This document shows positions 16,701 through 24,806 of a stretch of 43,704 nt of DNA, piece by piece; within the stretch, counting starts at the first letter, position 1; the number at the start of each line of letters is the position of its first letter. Source of the stretch: Sulfurimicrobium sp964552675 (GTDB lineage Bacteria; Pseudomonadota; Gammaproteobacteria; Burkholderiales; Sulfuricellaceae); the NCBI GenBank assembly GCA_964552675.1, contig CAZKHJ010000021.1, forward strand, positions 1-43,704, in the 5' to 3' direction. Under the pieces are notes generated by a model. That model saw nothing but the letters and a program-made list of their open reading frames with translations, was not told the DNA's origin and made no database searches. A program made the position numbers and the translations under genes.

Positions 16701-18325
16701 GCTGCGGGCTTCCGGTAGCGGGCGGTCTTGTCCCAAACCAGCTTGCGGCCGAGCAGGGTATCAAACACCAGATGGTTGAAACTCGCGCGGGAAATGGACA
16801 GCATGCTGACAAGAAACCCCAGATAATTCAGTGGGATCAGGCGGATGCGCTGACGGTTGCCGTCGAGATAGACGGCGGCACCGATTTCGAAAAAGGCGGC
16901 AAAATTGCCCAGGGCGCTGTAGGCCATGAGTGAGAACAGTGCCAGGGCGCCCAGCAGCCAGTCGTTGCTGCTGAAGTAGTAGAGAAAGATCGCCATGCTC
17001 CAGCCTATCAGCAGCAGGGGTGACATGGCATAAACGCCCAGCAGCAGGCTGCCGTCGATTTTTTCGCGCCAGCTCACGCGGCCCGAGCGGAACAGGCCCA
17101 GGGTGTAACGCAGCGCGGCCTGATTGTGCCCTTTGGCCCAGCGCATGATCTGGCGCACGCGCACCGGCCAGCTTTCGGGAACTTCTTCATAACATTCGGA
17201 ACGGTTCTGGTACACAGTTCTCCAGCCATTGAGCAGGAGCCGGTAGGTCAGGTCGGTATCTTCCGCCAGGGCGTCGTCGCGCCAGCCGCCCACCGCGAAC
17301 AGCGCGCTGCGCCGCACCCCGCCCACTGTGCCGCCATATTGCGGCACCAGCCTGAGGTTCATGCGTGCCTGCTGATCCACCTGATAGCCGCCGGAACGTT
17401 CCATGTCGAGCAGGCGGGTCAAGAGGTTGGCGCCGGTATTGAGCGGCACGACCCGCCCCATGACCGCGCCGGTTTCAGGGTCAAAAAAGGGCGCGACCAG
17501 TTGCCGGATCAGGCCCCGGCCGGGGATGTAATCCGCGTCGAAAACGATCAGGATTTCGCCCCCAGCGAGCTCGGTTGCATCCTTGAGCGCGGCCGCCTTG
17601 CCGGGCTTGCCTTCGCTGCGGTGGAAAGGACGGATGCGCCCTGGAAAACGGGCCACAAAATCGTCGATGATTTCCCGCGTGCGGTCGGTGGAGCGGTCAT
17701 TGACCGGCATGATTTCAAGCTTGTCCGCAGGGTAATCCACATCCAGCAGGGCGCCGAGCGAGTGATGAATGACGGCTTCCTCATTGTGGGCGGCGATGAA
17801 TACCGTCACCCTGGGCCAGCGGGCGGTGTCGATATCGACATAGGGATGGCGCTGGTCGCCAAACAGGCGATTGAGCGTAAAGACGTAGTGCCGCAGAGTA
17901 TAGATCAGAACCAGAGCCACGACACCCAGCAGGATATATAGCGCGATATTGACCCAGTAATGGGAAAACCCGGCATAACGCGATTCCACCTGCGGTTCCA
18001 GACGGATCAGGGGAGAAGGCGTGATGCGCGGGCGCAGCACGGACTGCGGCTGAAGGCTGAAGGAGTGATGCAACCCCAGCAATTCATCCGTTGCCTCGGG
18101 TTCGTCGAAGCGAATGTCGAAGGTATTTTCACGCGCCTCGATCTGGCCGGCGTAGCGCCAGGCTTGCAGGAATTCGCCATCCACCGCATGGGCGCAAAGC
18201 GGCGCGATCAGGGTCAGCGCCGCCAGAGCGGCTGCGCTGGAGCGCGGCAAGTCCGGGCCAAAACAGGACTTGGCTCCGCGAAGACAGACAAGCAGCAAAA
18301 AAATCGGGGTCAGGAATTTGAACAT
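16697..18325 (-). CDS. Processive family 2 glycosyltransferase (polysaccharide synthase)
   Basis: First gene of the seven-gene operon, 542 residues. The N-terminus has a signal-anchor-like hydrophobic stretch and a ~70-residue soluble segment, then a membrane helix (residues ~124-145). The GT-A domain carries VTVFIAAHNEEAVI, the DxD motif FDADYIPG (263-265), the catalytic ED in LAEDTDL (355-356) and QxxRW as QIMRW (392-396). These four D,D,D,QxxRW elements define processive synthases such as PgaC, cellulose and hyaluronan synthases. At least four membrane helices follow. It would polymerise a UDP-sugar and thread the chain through the inner membrane. No PilZ domain is visible. Confidence 0.9.
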   Translation of the reverse strand: MFKFLTPIFLLLVCLRGAKSCFGPDLPRSSAAALAALTLIAPLCAHAVDGEFLQAWRYAGQIEARENTFDIRFDEPEATDELLGLHHSFSLQPQSVLRPRITPSPLIRLEPQVESRYAGFSHYWVNIALYILLGVVALVLIYTLRHYVFTLNRLFGDQRHPYVDIDTARWPRVTVFIAAHNEEAVIHHSLGALLDVDYPADKLEIMPVNDRSTDRTREIIDDFVARFPGRIRPFHRSEGKPGKAAALKDATELAGGEILIVFDADYIPGRGLIRQLVAPFFDPETGAVMGRVVPLNTGANLLTRLLDMERSGGYQVDQQARMNLRLVPQYGGTVGGVRRSALFAVGGWRDDALAEDTDLTYRLLLNGWRTVYQNRSECYEEVPESWPVRVRQIMRWAKGHNQAALRYTLGLFRSGRVSWREKIDGSLLLGVYAMSPLLLIGWSMAIFLYYFSSNDWLLGALALFSLMAYSALGNFAAFFEIGAAVYLDGNRQRIRLIPLNYLGFLVSMLSISRASFNHLVFDTLLGRKLVWDKTARYRKPAA

Positions 18326-18522
18326 GCAATAGCAATAAGAGATGAATCAGTCCGCATGACGGACGCTTTGCGCCCTGATGGACAATCTGAATTTGATAAA
18401 ACATTGACATTTCTTGTTTTAGTTTACCTCACATGAACCCGGATTGTCCATGAGACGGCCCTTTGGGCCTACGCGAGCCTGGTCTGAATTGAATCGGCAA
18501 ATCAGACGCCCCGATTTCGGGT

Positions 18523-18528
18523 TAGAAT
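18523..18528 (+). promoter_or_regulatory. Candidate -10 box for the PPi-PEPCK gene
   Basis: TAGAAT (18523-18528), 49 bases before the start codon, matches the sigma-70 -10 at five of six positions. No good -35 is seen 16-18 bases upstream. The 252-base divergent gap between the polysaccharide operon and this gene also holds a TTGACA at 18404-18409 without a clear -10. Confidence 0.3.
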
Positions 18529-18577
18529 GCACCCTTTTGTCCCGGGGTGCGGGATCACCTAAATCAAGGCAAGCGTT

Positions 18578-21500
18578 ATGGATCTGAACCAATTTCTAGG
18601 ACTGGGCGAACAGCCGGAAGACCCGCAGGAAGCGCGCGAACGGCTGCAACTGTACATCAACCTCAAGCTTTCCTCCTCCGGCCAGCCGGCATGCGAGGAA
18701 GGCAGCGACAGCAGCTTTCTCGAAGTTGCCAACAACCTGCTCAAAAGCTACCGGGAAAAGTCGCGCCTGCTCTCCGGCTATCTGTGCCCGCCCGATCAGC
18801 GCATCCAGTCCTATCTCGACACCTACCTTGCCGACGTGGCCGAAGGCGGCGTTCCGCGCCTGCCGGAAAACACCCTGATCCTCGACCGCCACGGCGTGGC
18901 CCGCGAGCTCTCCCTGCCGGCGCGGCAGGACGAGTTCAAGAGCGAATATGTCAGCAGCTACCGCATCCGCAACGGCGTGCTGCACAACCCCACCAGCGAC
19001 CGCCGCACCACCAAGGGCTCATTCCATGTCGCCGAGGATGGCCTGCCCATTCCCGGCGACAAGAAGGCTGTGCCCAAGCTGGCCTTCGCCCGCCTGCTGC
19101 GCGCCGCGCTCAACCCGCCCGAACACCTGTTGCGCCTGCCCTTTACTTCTGGCCAGCAGCACGAGGCGAAAATGTTCGTCTCGCTCCTGCTGCGCCCGGT
19201 GGTGTGCCCCGAGATTCCCGGTCACGAAGCGGAAAAGAGCATGGAAATCCGCTTTTTTGCGCCCGGCAGCCTGGTCAGCAACCTCGATTTCGTCGAGAGT
19301 ATTTTCGGCAATGGCGGCAACCCGGTGCTGGCCTCCAACGATGCCGGCCTGGACGTGGATCACTGGTCCGGCCACAGCGGCTGCGTCATTCTCGCGCCGC
19401 ATCTGGTCCAGCTCACCAAGAAGGCACTCGGCCTGCCCCACCGCGACCAGGCCACCCCGCGCCAGCTGGCGGACGGCATGTGCTGGAGCGATGAAGGCGA
19501 GCGCTACAACGAGGGTGCCGCCTTCAAAATCACCGCCCGCGACGAGCGCGGCGTGATCGTCACCATCCTGGCCGACAACTACTACGGCTACTGCAAGAAG
19601 GAAGTCAAAACCCAGATCAGCTATGCCACCAACCTGTTCGGTTTGGCCGAGGAGGAGCATGCCGGCGGCGCGCTGGCCTTCCCGCGCCACAACCACGGCG
19701 AGGAATTCGGCGTGGACAGCATCACCCGCGTGGCCGGCTACAGCTTCGAGGAAATGGTGGCGCACTATGGCGAACTGATGACCCTGCAGCCGCAGGGCTA
19801 CGGTATCGACAAGCTGCACCCCGAAGTGATCTATGTGCCGCAGGACCTGCGCATGGACCTGCCCAACCAGACCATCACCTGGCTCAAGGATGGCGAACGG
19901 CAGTCGATCAAGCTGCAGCCCGGCAAGATCTATGTCCAGCCCAACGGCTACAAGGTCGAGATGCAGAAACACCCCGGCGCGCCTTCCTGGCGCCTGGTGG
20001 GCACCGACCCGGAAGGCACTTTCTGCCACAAGCCCTGCACCGTGTCGGGTGGCGGCAAGTCGGAAATATCCAAGTCGATGACCGACGCTGTGATTTACGC
20101 GCCGCTGTTCGTGTCGGACCTGGAACGCGACCTGGACCAGGTTGAAACCATTTTCAACCGTGACTACGGCTCCCGCTTCAAGCCCGGCTTCGCTGCGGAA
20201 GACCGCGACCCCAGCCGCAAGCTGCTGAGCGCGGAGCGCAGCCTGGGTTCGGTGATCAAGGTGCTGACGCCCTCCCCATCCTACACCGACGAATTCAACA
20301 CCTGGCTGGAAGGCGTGCCCGATCGCATCCTCGCCCTGGCTTTCGTCATCAAGCGCATGTACCGCCCGGACTGGGACAGTGACTGGCGCAAGTACATGTC
20401 CGTCGATTTTGTCAACGGCCACCCCGGCCATGAACTGAAACTGGGCGAGCGCAAGCTGATCGGTTCCTACCTGCGTGTCGGCTTCACCGAAAAAGGCGCC
20501 TGGCGCGTGTTCAAGATGCGCCAGGACTTCATTCCCGCCGAGAAGGTGCAGATGGAAGACGACATCAGCGCCTCGGTGGTGGTGCCGGTCGAAGTGCTGC
20601 CCAATACTTCGCCCAAGAGCGCCGACCCTTCCGTCAAGCTGGTGCGCAATTGCGAATACCGCCTGTTCCAGCGCCCGGATGACGCGATCCATCGCGGCTT
20701 CGACAAGCAGACCGAAAAGGACATGGCACAGCGCGACAACTTCCTGGCGAATTACGAGCCGCTCAGGGGCGAGACGCTGACCGAGATCATCGACGACGTG
20801 GTGGGCTTCGGCCAGTACACCGAGCCGATGCGCAAGCTCCTGCAGGAAGCGCACGATGCCGGCGAGGCGGTGGTGTCTTCCGCCCACCCGCGCATCGTCG
20901 ACGGCAAGCCGAGCAAGAACCCGCGCTACCTGCAACTGCGCACCGACATCGCCAATCCGGTACGGCGCTATGTCGCCGAGATCGGCGCGCGCTTCAACCG
21001 CCGCGTGCCGCTCGGCACCGCCGTGGTAGAACCGGTCAACGCCGTGCTCACCGGCCGCCGCAACAATCCGCCCGAGCCCGGCATCCGCCCGCTGGCGGTG
21101 TACAACCCGATCCACTACCAGGAACTGCCCGAGCTGTTCATGGATTTCGTGTGCAGCCTCACCGGCAAGTCGCCCTCCACCACCGGTGCCGGCAGCGAAG
21201 GCGCGCTCACCAAGGGGCCGTTCAACGCCCTGCGCCCCACCGCCGACCTCAACAACGCGCTGGTATCCTTCATCCTCAGCGGCTACGCCGGGTATTCGAC
21301 CGCTGCCGGGCATATCGGGCCCAAGCTGCGCGTCGACCACGACATCAGCCTGCTGGTGCCGGAAATCTGGTCGCGCCTGTCGGCAAAGGCGCGCAACCCG
21401 CGCTTCCTGATCGACAACGGCTATCTGGAAAAAATCGAGGATTTCGAATATCAGGGCCGCCTGGTCCAGGCCAGCCGTCTCGGCTACCGCATCACCGAGC

Positions 21501-22042
21501 GCTTCGTGCACGGTTTCATGGGCAAGATGTTCGATGCGCCCCGCGCAGTGTTCGGTGAGGAAATCCTGCGCCCGGAAAGCCAGGATCTCGGCGTATTCGT
21601 CGATGGCGTGGAAAATATCGTCGAAGCCCAGCAGAACGTTGCGGCACGCTACATCGAAGATGGCAGCGTGGCGGACGCCTGCCCGCCGCTCAAGGCCCTG
21701 CTTTACATCATGGCAACCGGCCACTACCAGGGCAAGGATGCGCACCATCCCGAGATCCGCGCCATGTTCACCCGCGAAGCCCTGCTCGCCTCGGACTGGT
21801 ACCGCGAACGCCTGGAAACCAAGCAGGCGCGGGACATCCACCTGTGGGAACGGCATGTCGCCAATCTCGAAACCTTCGCCAAACGGGCCAGCCATCAGGA
21901 CATCGTGGCCCGCATGGAGATCGAGGACCGCATCGGCAAGGCCAGGGCAAAACTGGCAACGGTGAAGAGCGCGGACTATCTGACCAGCCTGCGCGGCACC
22001 ATCGGCGCCGACCCGATGCGACCGGCACGCGGCGTGGCCTGA
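18578..22042 (+). CDS. PPi-dependent phosphoenolpyruvate carboxykinase
   Basis: A 1154-residue cytoplasmic protein, far longer than ATP- or GTP-dependent PEPCKs. From memory it matches, along its whole length, the PPi-type PEPCK family known from Propionibacterium and Entamoeba: LYINLKL near the N-terminus, SGHSGCVILAPHL, ARDERGVIVTILADNYYGYC then KKEVKTQISYATNL, the P-loop-like CTVSGGGKSEISKS (~residues 487-500), RSLGSVIKVLTPS, RPDDAIHRGFDKQ, SKNPRYLQLR, and GKSPSTTGAGSEGALTKGPF (~863). The reaction is reversible conversion of PEP, CO2 and phosphate to oxaloacetate and pyrophosphate. The gene stands alone between a divergent polysaccharide operon and a convergent hydrolase. Automated annotation may leave it hypothetical. 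Kinetic direction in this organism is unknown. Confidence 0.85.
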   Translation: MDLNQFLGLGEQPEDPQEARERLQLYINLKLSSSGQPACEEGSDSSFLEVANNLLKSYREKSRLLSGYLCPPDQRIQSYLDTYLADVAEGGVPRLPENTLILDRHGVARELSLPARQDEFKSEYVSSYRIRNGVLHNPTSDRRTTKGSFHVAEDGLPIPGDKKAVPKLAFARLLRAALNPPEHLLRLPFTSGQQHEAKMFVSLLLRPVVCPEIPGHEAEKSMEIRFFAPGSLVSNLDFVESIFGNGGNPVLASNDAGLDVDHWSGHSGCVILAPHLVQLTKKALGLPHRDQATPRQLADGMCWSDEGERYNEGAAFKITARDERGVIVTILADNYYGYCKKEVKTQISYATNLFGLAEEEHAGGALAFPRHNHGEEFGVDSITRVAGYSFEEMVAHYGELMTLQPQGYGIDKLHPEVIYVPQDLRMDLPNQTITWLKDGERQSIKLQPGKIYVQPNGYKVEMQKHPGAPSWRLVGTDPEGTFCHKPCTVSGGGKSEISKSMTDAVIYAPLFVSDLERDLDQVETIFNRDYGSRFKPGFAAEDRDPSRKLLSAERSLGSVIKVLTPSPSYTDEFNTWLEGVPDRILALAFVIKRMYRPDWDSDWRKYMSVDFVNGHPGHELKLGERKLIGSYLRVGFTEKGAWRVFKMRQDFIPAEKVQMEDDISASVVVPVEVLPNTSPKSADPSVKLVRNCEYRLFQRPDDAIHRGFDKQTEKDMAQRDNFLANYEPLRGETLTEIIDDVVGFGQYTEPMRKLLQEAHDAGEAVVSSAHPRIVDGKPSKNPRYLQLRTDIANPVRRYVAEIGARFNRRVPLGTAVVEPVNAVLTGRRNNPPEPGIRPLAVYNPIHYQELPELFMDFVCSLTGKSPSTTGAGSEGALTKGPFNALRPTADLNNALVSFILSGYAGYSTAAGHIGPKLRVDHDISLLVPEIWSRLSAKARNPRFLIDNGYLEKIEDFEYQGRLVQASRLGYRITERFVHGFMGKMFDAPRAVFGEEILRPESQDLGVFVDGVENIVEAQQNVAARYIEDGSVADACPPLKALLYIMATGHYQGKDAHHPEIRAMFTREALLASDWYRERLETKQARDIHLWERHVANLETFAKRASHQDIVARMEIEDRIGKARAKLATVKSADYLTSLRGTIGADPMRPARGVA

Positions 22043-22076
22043 TCAGACGGCCGCTCTAAGGAGGCACTGGTTGATT

Positions 22077-22199
22077 CCCTCCCCTTCAAGGGGAGGGTTG
22101 GGGTGGGGATGGTGGCATCCAGTCAGTAACCCATTGAATAGAATGATGCTCTACAATCACCCCATCCCCCTCCCGACCTCCCCCTTGAAGGGGGAGGAG
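22077..22199. repeat. REPIN-like palindrome pair 1
   Basis: Two inverted units: CCCTCCCCTTCAAGGGGAGG with a GGTTGGGGTGGGGATGG tail (22077-22112), and the reverse-oriented CACCCCATCC... with CCTCCCCCTTGAAGGGGGAG (22159-22199). Tails face inward, 46 bases apart. It is intergenic after the PPi-PEPCK gene. The same unit occurs at 41583, 42034 and 43427. Confidence 0.85.
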
Positions 22200-22229
22200 C
22201 TAGTATCAAGATGAATCAATCAGCACGTC

Positions 22230-22281
22230 CCCAATGCAAAACGCCCTCAGACTGACAGGCCTGAGGGCGTTTTGCATTGGG
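22230..22281. terminator. Bidirectional terminator-like hairpin between convergent genes
   Basis: A 21-bp perfect stem: CCCAATGCAAAACGCCCTCAG (22230-22250) pairs with 22261-22281 around the 10-base loop ACTGACAGGC. The AAAACGCCCTCAG / CTGAGGGCGTTTT core resembles a rho-independent terminator readable on both strands. It lies between the converging PPi-PEPCK and hydrolase genes. Confidence 0.75.
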
Positions 22282-22313
22282 CGGGAGGAAATCGGCTCCT
22301 CCCATGATGATGA

Positions 22314-23129
22314 TTACAGCGCCAGGCTTTCCCCGACTTTCATTTCCCGCAGCCGGGTTTTTGTGCCCTGTTTTTTCAGGGCAGCAGCAAAGGCTTCCGG
22401 CTTGCCGTCCAGCACCGGGAAGGTGCCGAAGTGCATCGGCACCACCATGCCGGGCTTGACCAGACGCACAGCTTCCGCCGCGCGCGTCGGCCCCATGGTG
22501 AAATGGCCGCCAATGCAGGCCAGCATCACGTCCACCTTGCTGAATCTGGCGATCAGCGCCATGTCGTTGAAGACATCGGTATCGCCGGTGTGGTAGATCG
22601 TCGGGCCATTCCTGACCGCAATGACAAAGCCGCCGGGGTGGCCGCCATCATGGATATCCTTGTCGGCACTGCCTTCCGGCGCCATCACGGTAGAGCTGTG
22701 GACGGCGGGAATGAAGGTGATTTTCACCTCGCCGTCGAGCAGGCTCAGTTCGCCGCCGAAATTGCCCTGGGTATCGAACCCCATCTGCTTTTCCGGGAAG
22801 CCGCCGTAAGTGGTCAGCGCCTTGCCCAGATCGAAGGTGGTCACCAGTTTTGCGCCGGTCTTGCGGCCGATTTCGGCGCTGTTGCCGACATGGTCGAAGT
22901 GTCCGTGAGTGACGAGGATCAGGTCGGCCTTGTCGAGTCTGGCCAGGTCTTCCTTGCCATTTTTGTTGGCAGGGTTGGTCAGCCACGGATCAATCAGCAG
23001 CACCTTGCCAAGAGGCGTGACCAGCCGGAAGGCGGCATGGCCGTACCAGGTCAGTTCGGTCCGTTCTGCCGCCAGCGCCACGCCGGGGAGCAGCAACAGA
23101 AATGCGGCAATCCAGATTTTCTTGCTCAT
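22314..23129 (-). CDS. Exported metallo-beta-lactamase-fold hydrolase (UPF0173-like)
   Basis: A 271-residue protein with a signal peptide (KIWIAAFLLLLPGVALAAE) and a metallo-beta-lactamase fold. Metal-binding motifs are LTWYGHAAFRL, VTHGHFDHVGN (HxHxDH), AVHSS, YHTGDTDVFND, and a final PMHFGTFPVL. These match the UPF0173/YtkL metal-dependent hydrolases, whose substrate is generally unknown. Unlike most cytoplasmic members, this one is predicted to be exported. It starts 9 bases after the folA stop and probably ends the thyA-folA transcript. Fold is secure; substrate unknown. Confidence 0.9.
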   Translation of the reverse strand: MSKKIWIAAFLLLLPGVALAAERTELTWYGHAAFRLVTPLGKVLLIDPWLTNPANKNGKEDLARLDKADLILVTHGHFDHVGNSAEIGRKTGAKLVTTFDLGKALTTYGGFPEKQMGFDTQGNFGGELSLLDGEVKITFIPAVHSSTVMAPEGSADKDIHDGGHPGGFVIAVRNGPTIYHTGDTDVFNDMALIARFSKVDVMLACIGGHFTMGPTRAAEAVRLVKPGMVVPMHFGTFPVLDGKPEAFAAALKKQGTKTRLREMKVGESLAL

Positions 23130-23138
23130 GCAGCCTCC

Positions 23139-23642
23139 TTATTGGTTAATCACACGATCGAACACGACAAAATCATAGTCATGGGGATTCCTGTCATCCG
23201 CCTGGCAGCTGTTCCGCGCGGTTTCGCGCCACGCCAGGCGGTCGAACTCGGGAAACCAGGCATCGCCCGCCACTTCCGTCTGGATTTCGGTGAGATAGAT
23301 GCGCTCGGCCAGTTCAAGTGCCTGGCGATACAGCTCCGCCCCGCCGATGAAAAAAGCCTCCGCGTCTCCCGCGCAGGCGGCGACGGCCTCGGCCAGGGAA
23401 TGCGCCACCACGCAGCCAGCGGGGGCTGCGAACCCTGCATCGCGCGTCACGATCACCGAGATGCGCCCCGGCAAGGGCTTGCCCAGCGATTCATAGGTCT
23501 TGCGCCCCATGATCATGTGATGCCCCATGGTCAGCGCCTTGAAATGGGCGAGATCCGCCGGCAGACGCCACGGCAGGGTATTGTCGATGCCGATGACGCG
23601 GTTGCGCGCCATCGCCGCGATAATGGAAAGGCGCGGCTTCAT
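23139..23642 (-). CDS. folA: Dihydrofolate reductase
   Basis: NADPH-dependent reduction of dihydrofolate to tetrahydrofolate, regenerating the cofactor oxidised by thymidylate synthase. The 167 residues show classic DHFR features: SIIAAMARNRVIGIDNTLPW, LPADLAHFKALTMGHHMIMG with RKTYES, SVIVTRD, the EAFFIGGAELYRQAL NADPH site, and IYLTEIQTEVAGDAWFPEF. The active-site acidic residue is the Asp of LPADLAHFK. ATGA overlap with the thyA stop indicates translational coupling. Confidence 0.96.
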   Translation of the reverse strand: MKPRLSIIAAMARNRVIGIDNTLPWRLPADLAHFKALTMGHHMIMGRKTYESLGKPLPGRISVIVTRDAGFAAPAGCVVAHSLAEAVAACAGDAEAFFIGGAELYRQALELAERIYLTEIQTEVAGDAWFPEFDRLAWRETARNSCQADDRNPHDYDFVVFDRVINQ

Positions 23643-24433
23643 ACCGCCACCGGCGCCTTGATGGCCGGATGGGGATCGTACCCCTCCAGCGTGAAGTCCT
23701 CGAATTTGAAGGAAAACACATCCTTTACCTCCGGATTCAGCTTCATGGCCGGTAAAGGCCGGGGATCGCGCGACAGCTGGAGGCGGGTCTGTTCCAGATG
23801 ATTGAGATAGAGATGGGCATCGCCCAGGGTATGGACGAAATCACCCAGCTTGAGGCCGCATACCTGCGCCACCATCATGGTCAGCAGCGCGTAGCTGGCG
23901 ATATTGAAAGGCACGCCGAGAAAAATGTCGGCACTGCGCTGATATAGCTGGCAGGACAATTTCCCGTCCGCAACATAAAACTGGAAAAAGGCATGGCACG
24001 GCGGCAGCTTCATCTTGTCCACGTCGGCCACATTCCAGGCCGAGACGATCAGGCGGCGGGAATCCGGATTGTTCCTGATCTGCTCGACCACCTGGCTGAT
24101 CTGGTCGATATGCTTTCCGTCCGGCGTTGGCCAGGAGCGCCACTGGTAGCCATATACCGGGCCGAGGTTGCCGTTTTCATCGGCCCATTCGTCCCAGATG
24201 CTGACGCCGTTGTCCTTGAGGTACTTGATATTGGTGCTGCCCTGCAGGAACCACAGCAATTCGTGGATGATGGATTTGAGATGGCATTTCTTGGTCGTCA
24301 CCAGCGGAAAACCCTGGGAGAGGTCGAAGCGCATCTGGTAACCGAACACGCTTACCGTCCCGGTACCGGTACGGTCGGATTTTTTGTCGCCATGCTCCAG
24401 AACATGGCGCATCAGATCGAGATATTGCTGCAT
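23639..24433 (-). CDS. thyA: Thymidylate synthase
   Basis: Converts dUMP to dTMP using methylene-tetrahydrofolate. From the start at 24433 the protein is 264 residues, the same as E. coli ThyA. It has DRTGTGTVSVFGYQMRFDL, the catalytic Cys in LPPCHAFFQFYV, CQLYQRSADIFLGVPFNIAS and HTLGDAHLYLNHLEQ. The open frame extends upstream, but that part lies in a repeat and is not ThyA. An AAGGAA ribosome site is 5 bases before the ATG. A MITE-like repeat ends only ~10 bases upstream of the start, so the promoter must be inside the repeat or beyond it. Confidence 0.97.
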   Translation of the reverse strand: MQQYLDLMRHVLEHGDKKSDRTGTGTVSVFGYQMRFDLSQGFPLVTTKKCHLKSIIHELLWFLQGSTNIKYLKDNGVSIWDEWADENGNLGPVYGYQWRSWPTPDGKHIDQISQVVEQIRNNPDSRRLIVSAWNVADVDKMKLPPCHAFFQFYVADGKLSCQLYQRSADIFLGVPFNIASYALLTMMVAQVCGLKLGDFVHTLGDAHLYLNHLEQTRLQLSRDPRPLPAMKLNPEVKDVFSFKFEDFTLEGYDPHPAIKAPVAV

Positions 24434-24442
24434 GTTTTTCCT

Positions 24443-24686
24443 TGATCCTAAAAAAAGCAGTTGAACCGCAAAGGCGCAAAGAACACAAAGTAAAAGCAAT
24501 GCGTTGCCTGAATCTGTCCAGTCACCAGACCAGTGAATGCCGGATGATCTCCATGCCCTTGTTTTCTTTGCGCCTTTGCGCCTTCGCGCCTTCGCGTGCG
24601 TTGTTCCGCTTCAGCGGAATACAACCACGGGGAAGACCCTTGCGATCTTTGCGGTAAATGAACTGGGGTTTCCAGGTTGATAATAT
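24443..24686. repeat. MITE-like dispersed repeat, copy C (inverted)
   Basis: Long-form copy in the opposite orientation to A and B, directly upstream of thyA. Reading on the minus strand it begins ATATTATCAACCTGGAAACC and ends CAACTGCTTTTTTTAGGATC. It keeps the CCGCTGAAGCGG palindrome and the long-range GCGCAAAGAA / TTCTTTGCGC inverted repeat. It fills most of the 373-base gap between thyA and the oxygenase gene. Confidence 0.8.
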
Positions 24687-24740
24687 ACAGCCGTGATCAT
24701 GGAGGAAGACTTGATGATGCGCAAGCGGACAGGGGCGAAA

Positions 24741-24779
24741 AAAGACCGGCACGGCGCGAAGTGCGCAGTGCCGGTCTTT
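24741..24779 (-). terminator. Rho-independent terminator of the oxygenase gene
   Basis: A 12-bp stem, AAAGACCGGCAC (24741-24752) with GTGCCGGTCTTT (24768-24779), has an inner GCGC/GCGC pairing. Read on the minus strand it is followed by a T-run (GGTCTTTTTTCG). It lies 27 bases after the stop of the TauD/TfdA-type gene. Confidence 0.8.
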
Positions 24780-24806
24780 GGCGAAGCAAGTAAGTGAGTC
24801 AGCCGC

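Noticed and set aside
9960..18325. Assignment of the cluster to Pel or PNAG (pga) synthesis
   Set aside because: There is no PelF/PelG/PelD-like protein and no PgaA TPR porin; WecB and the beta-helix protein do not belong to pga operons.
19019..21895. A 958-codon open frame on the minus strand
   Set aside because: It is fully antisense to the PPi-PEPCK gene, which has strong family similarity; the antisense protein has no motifs.
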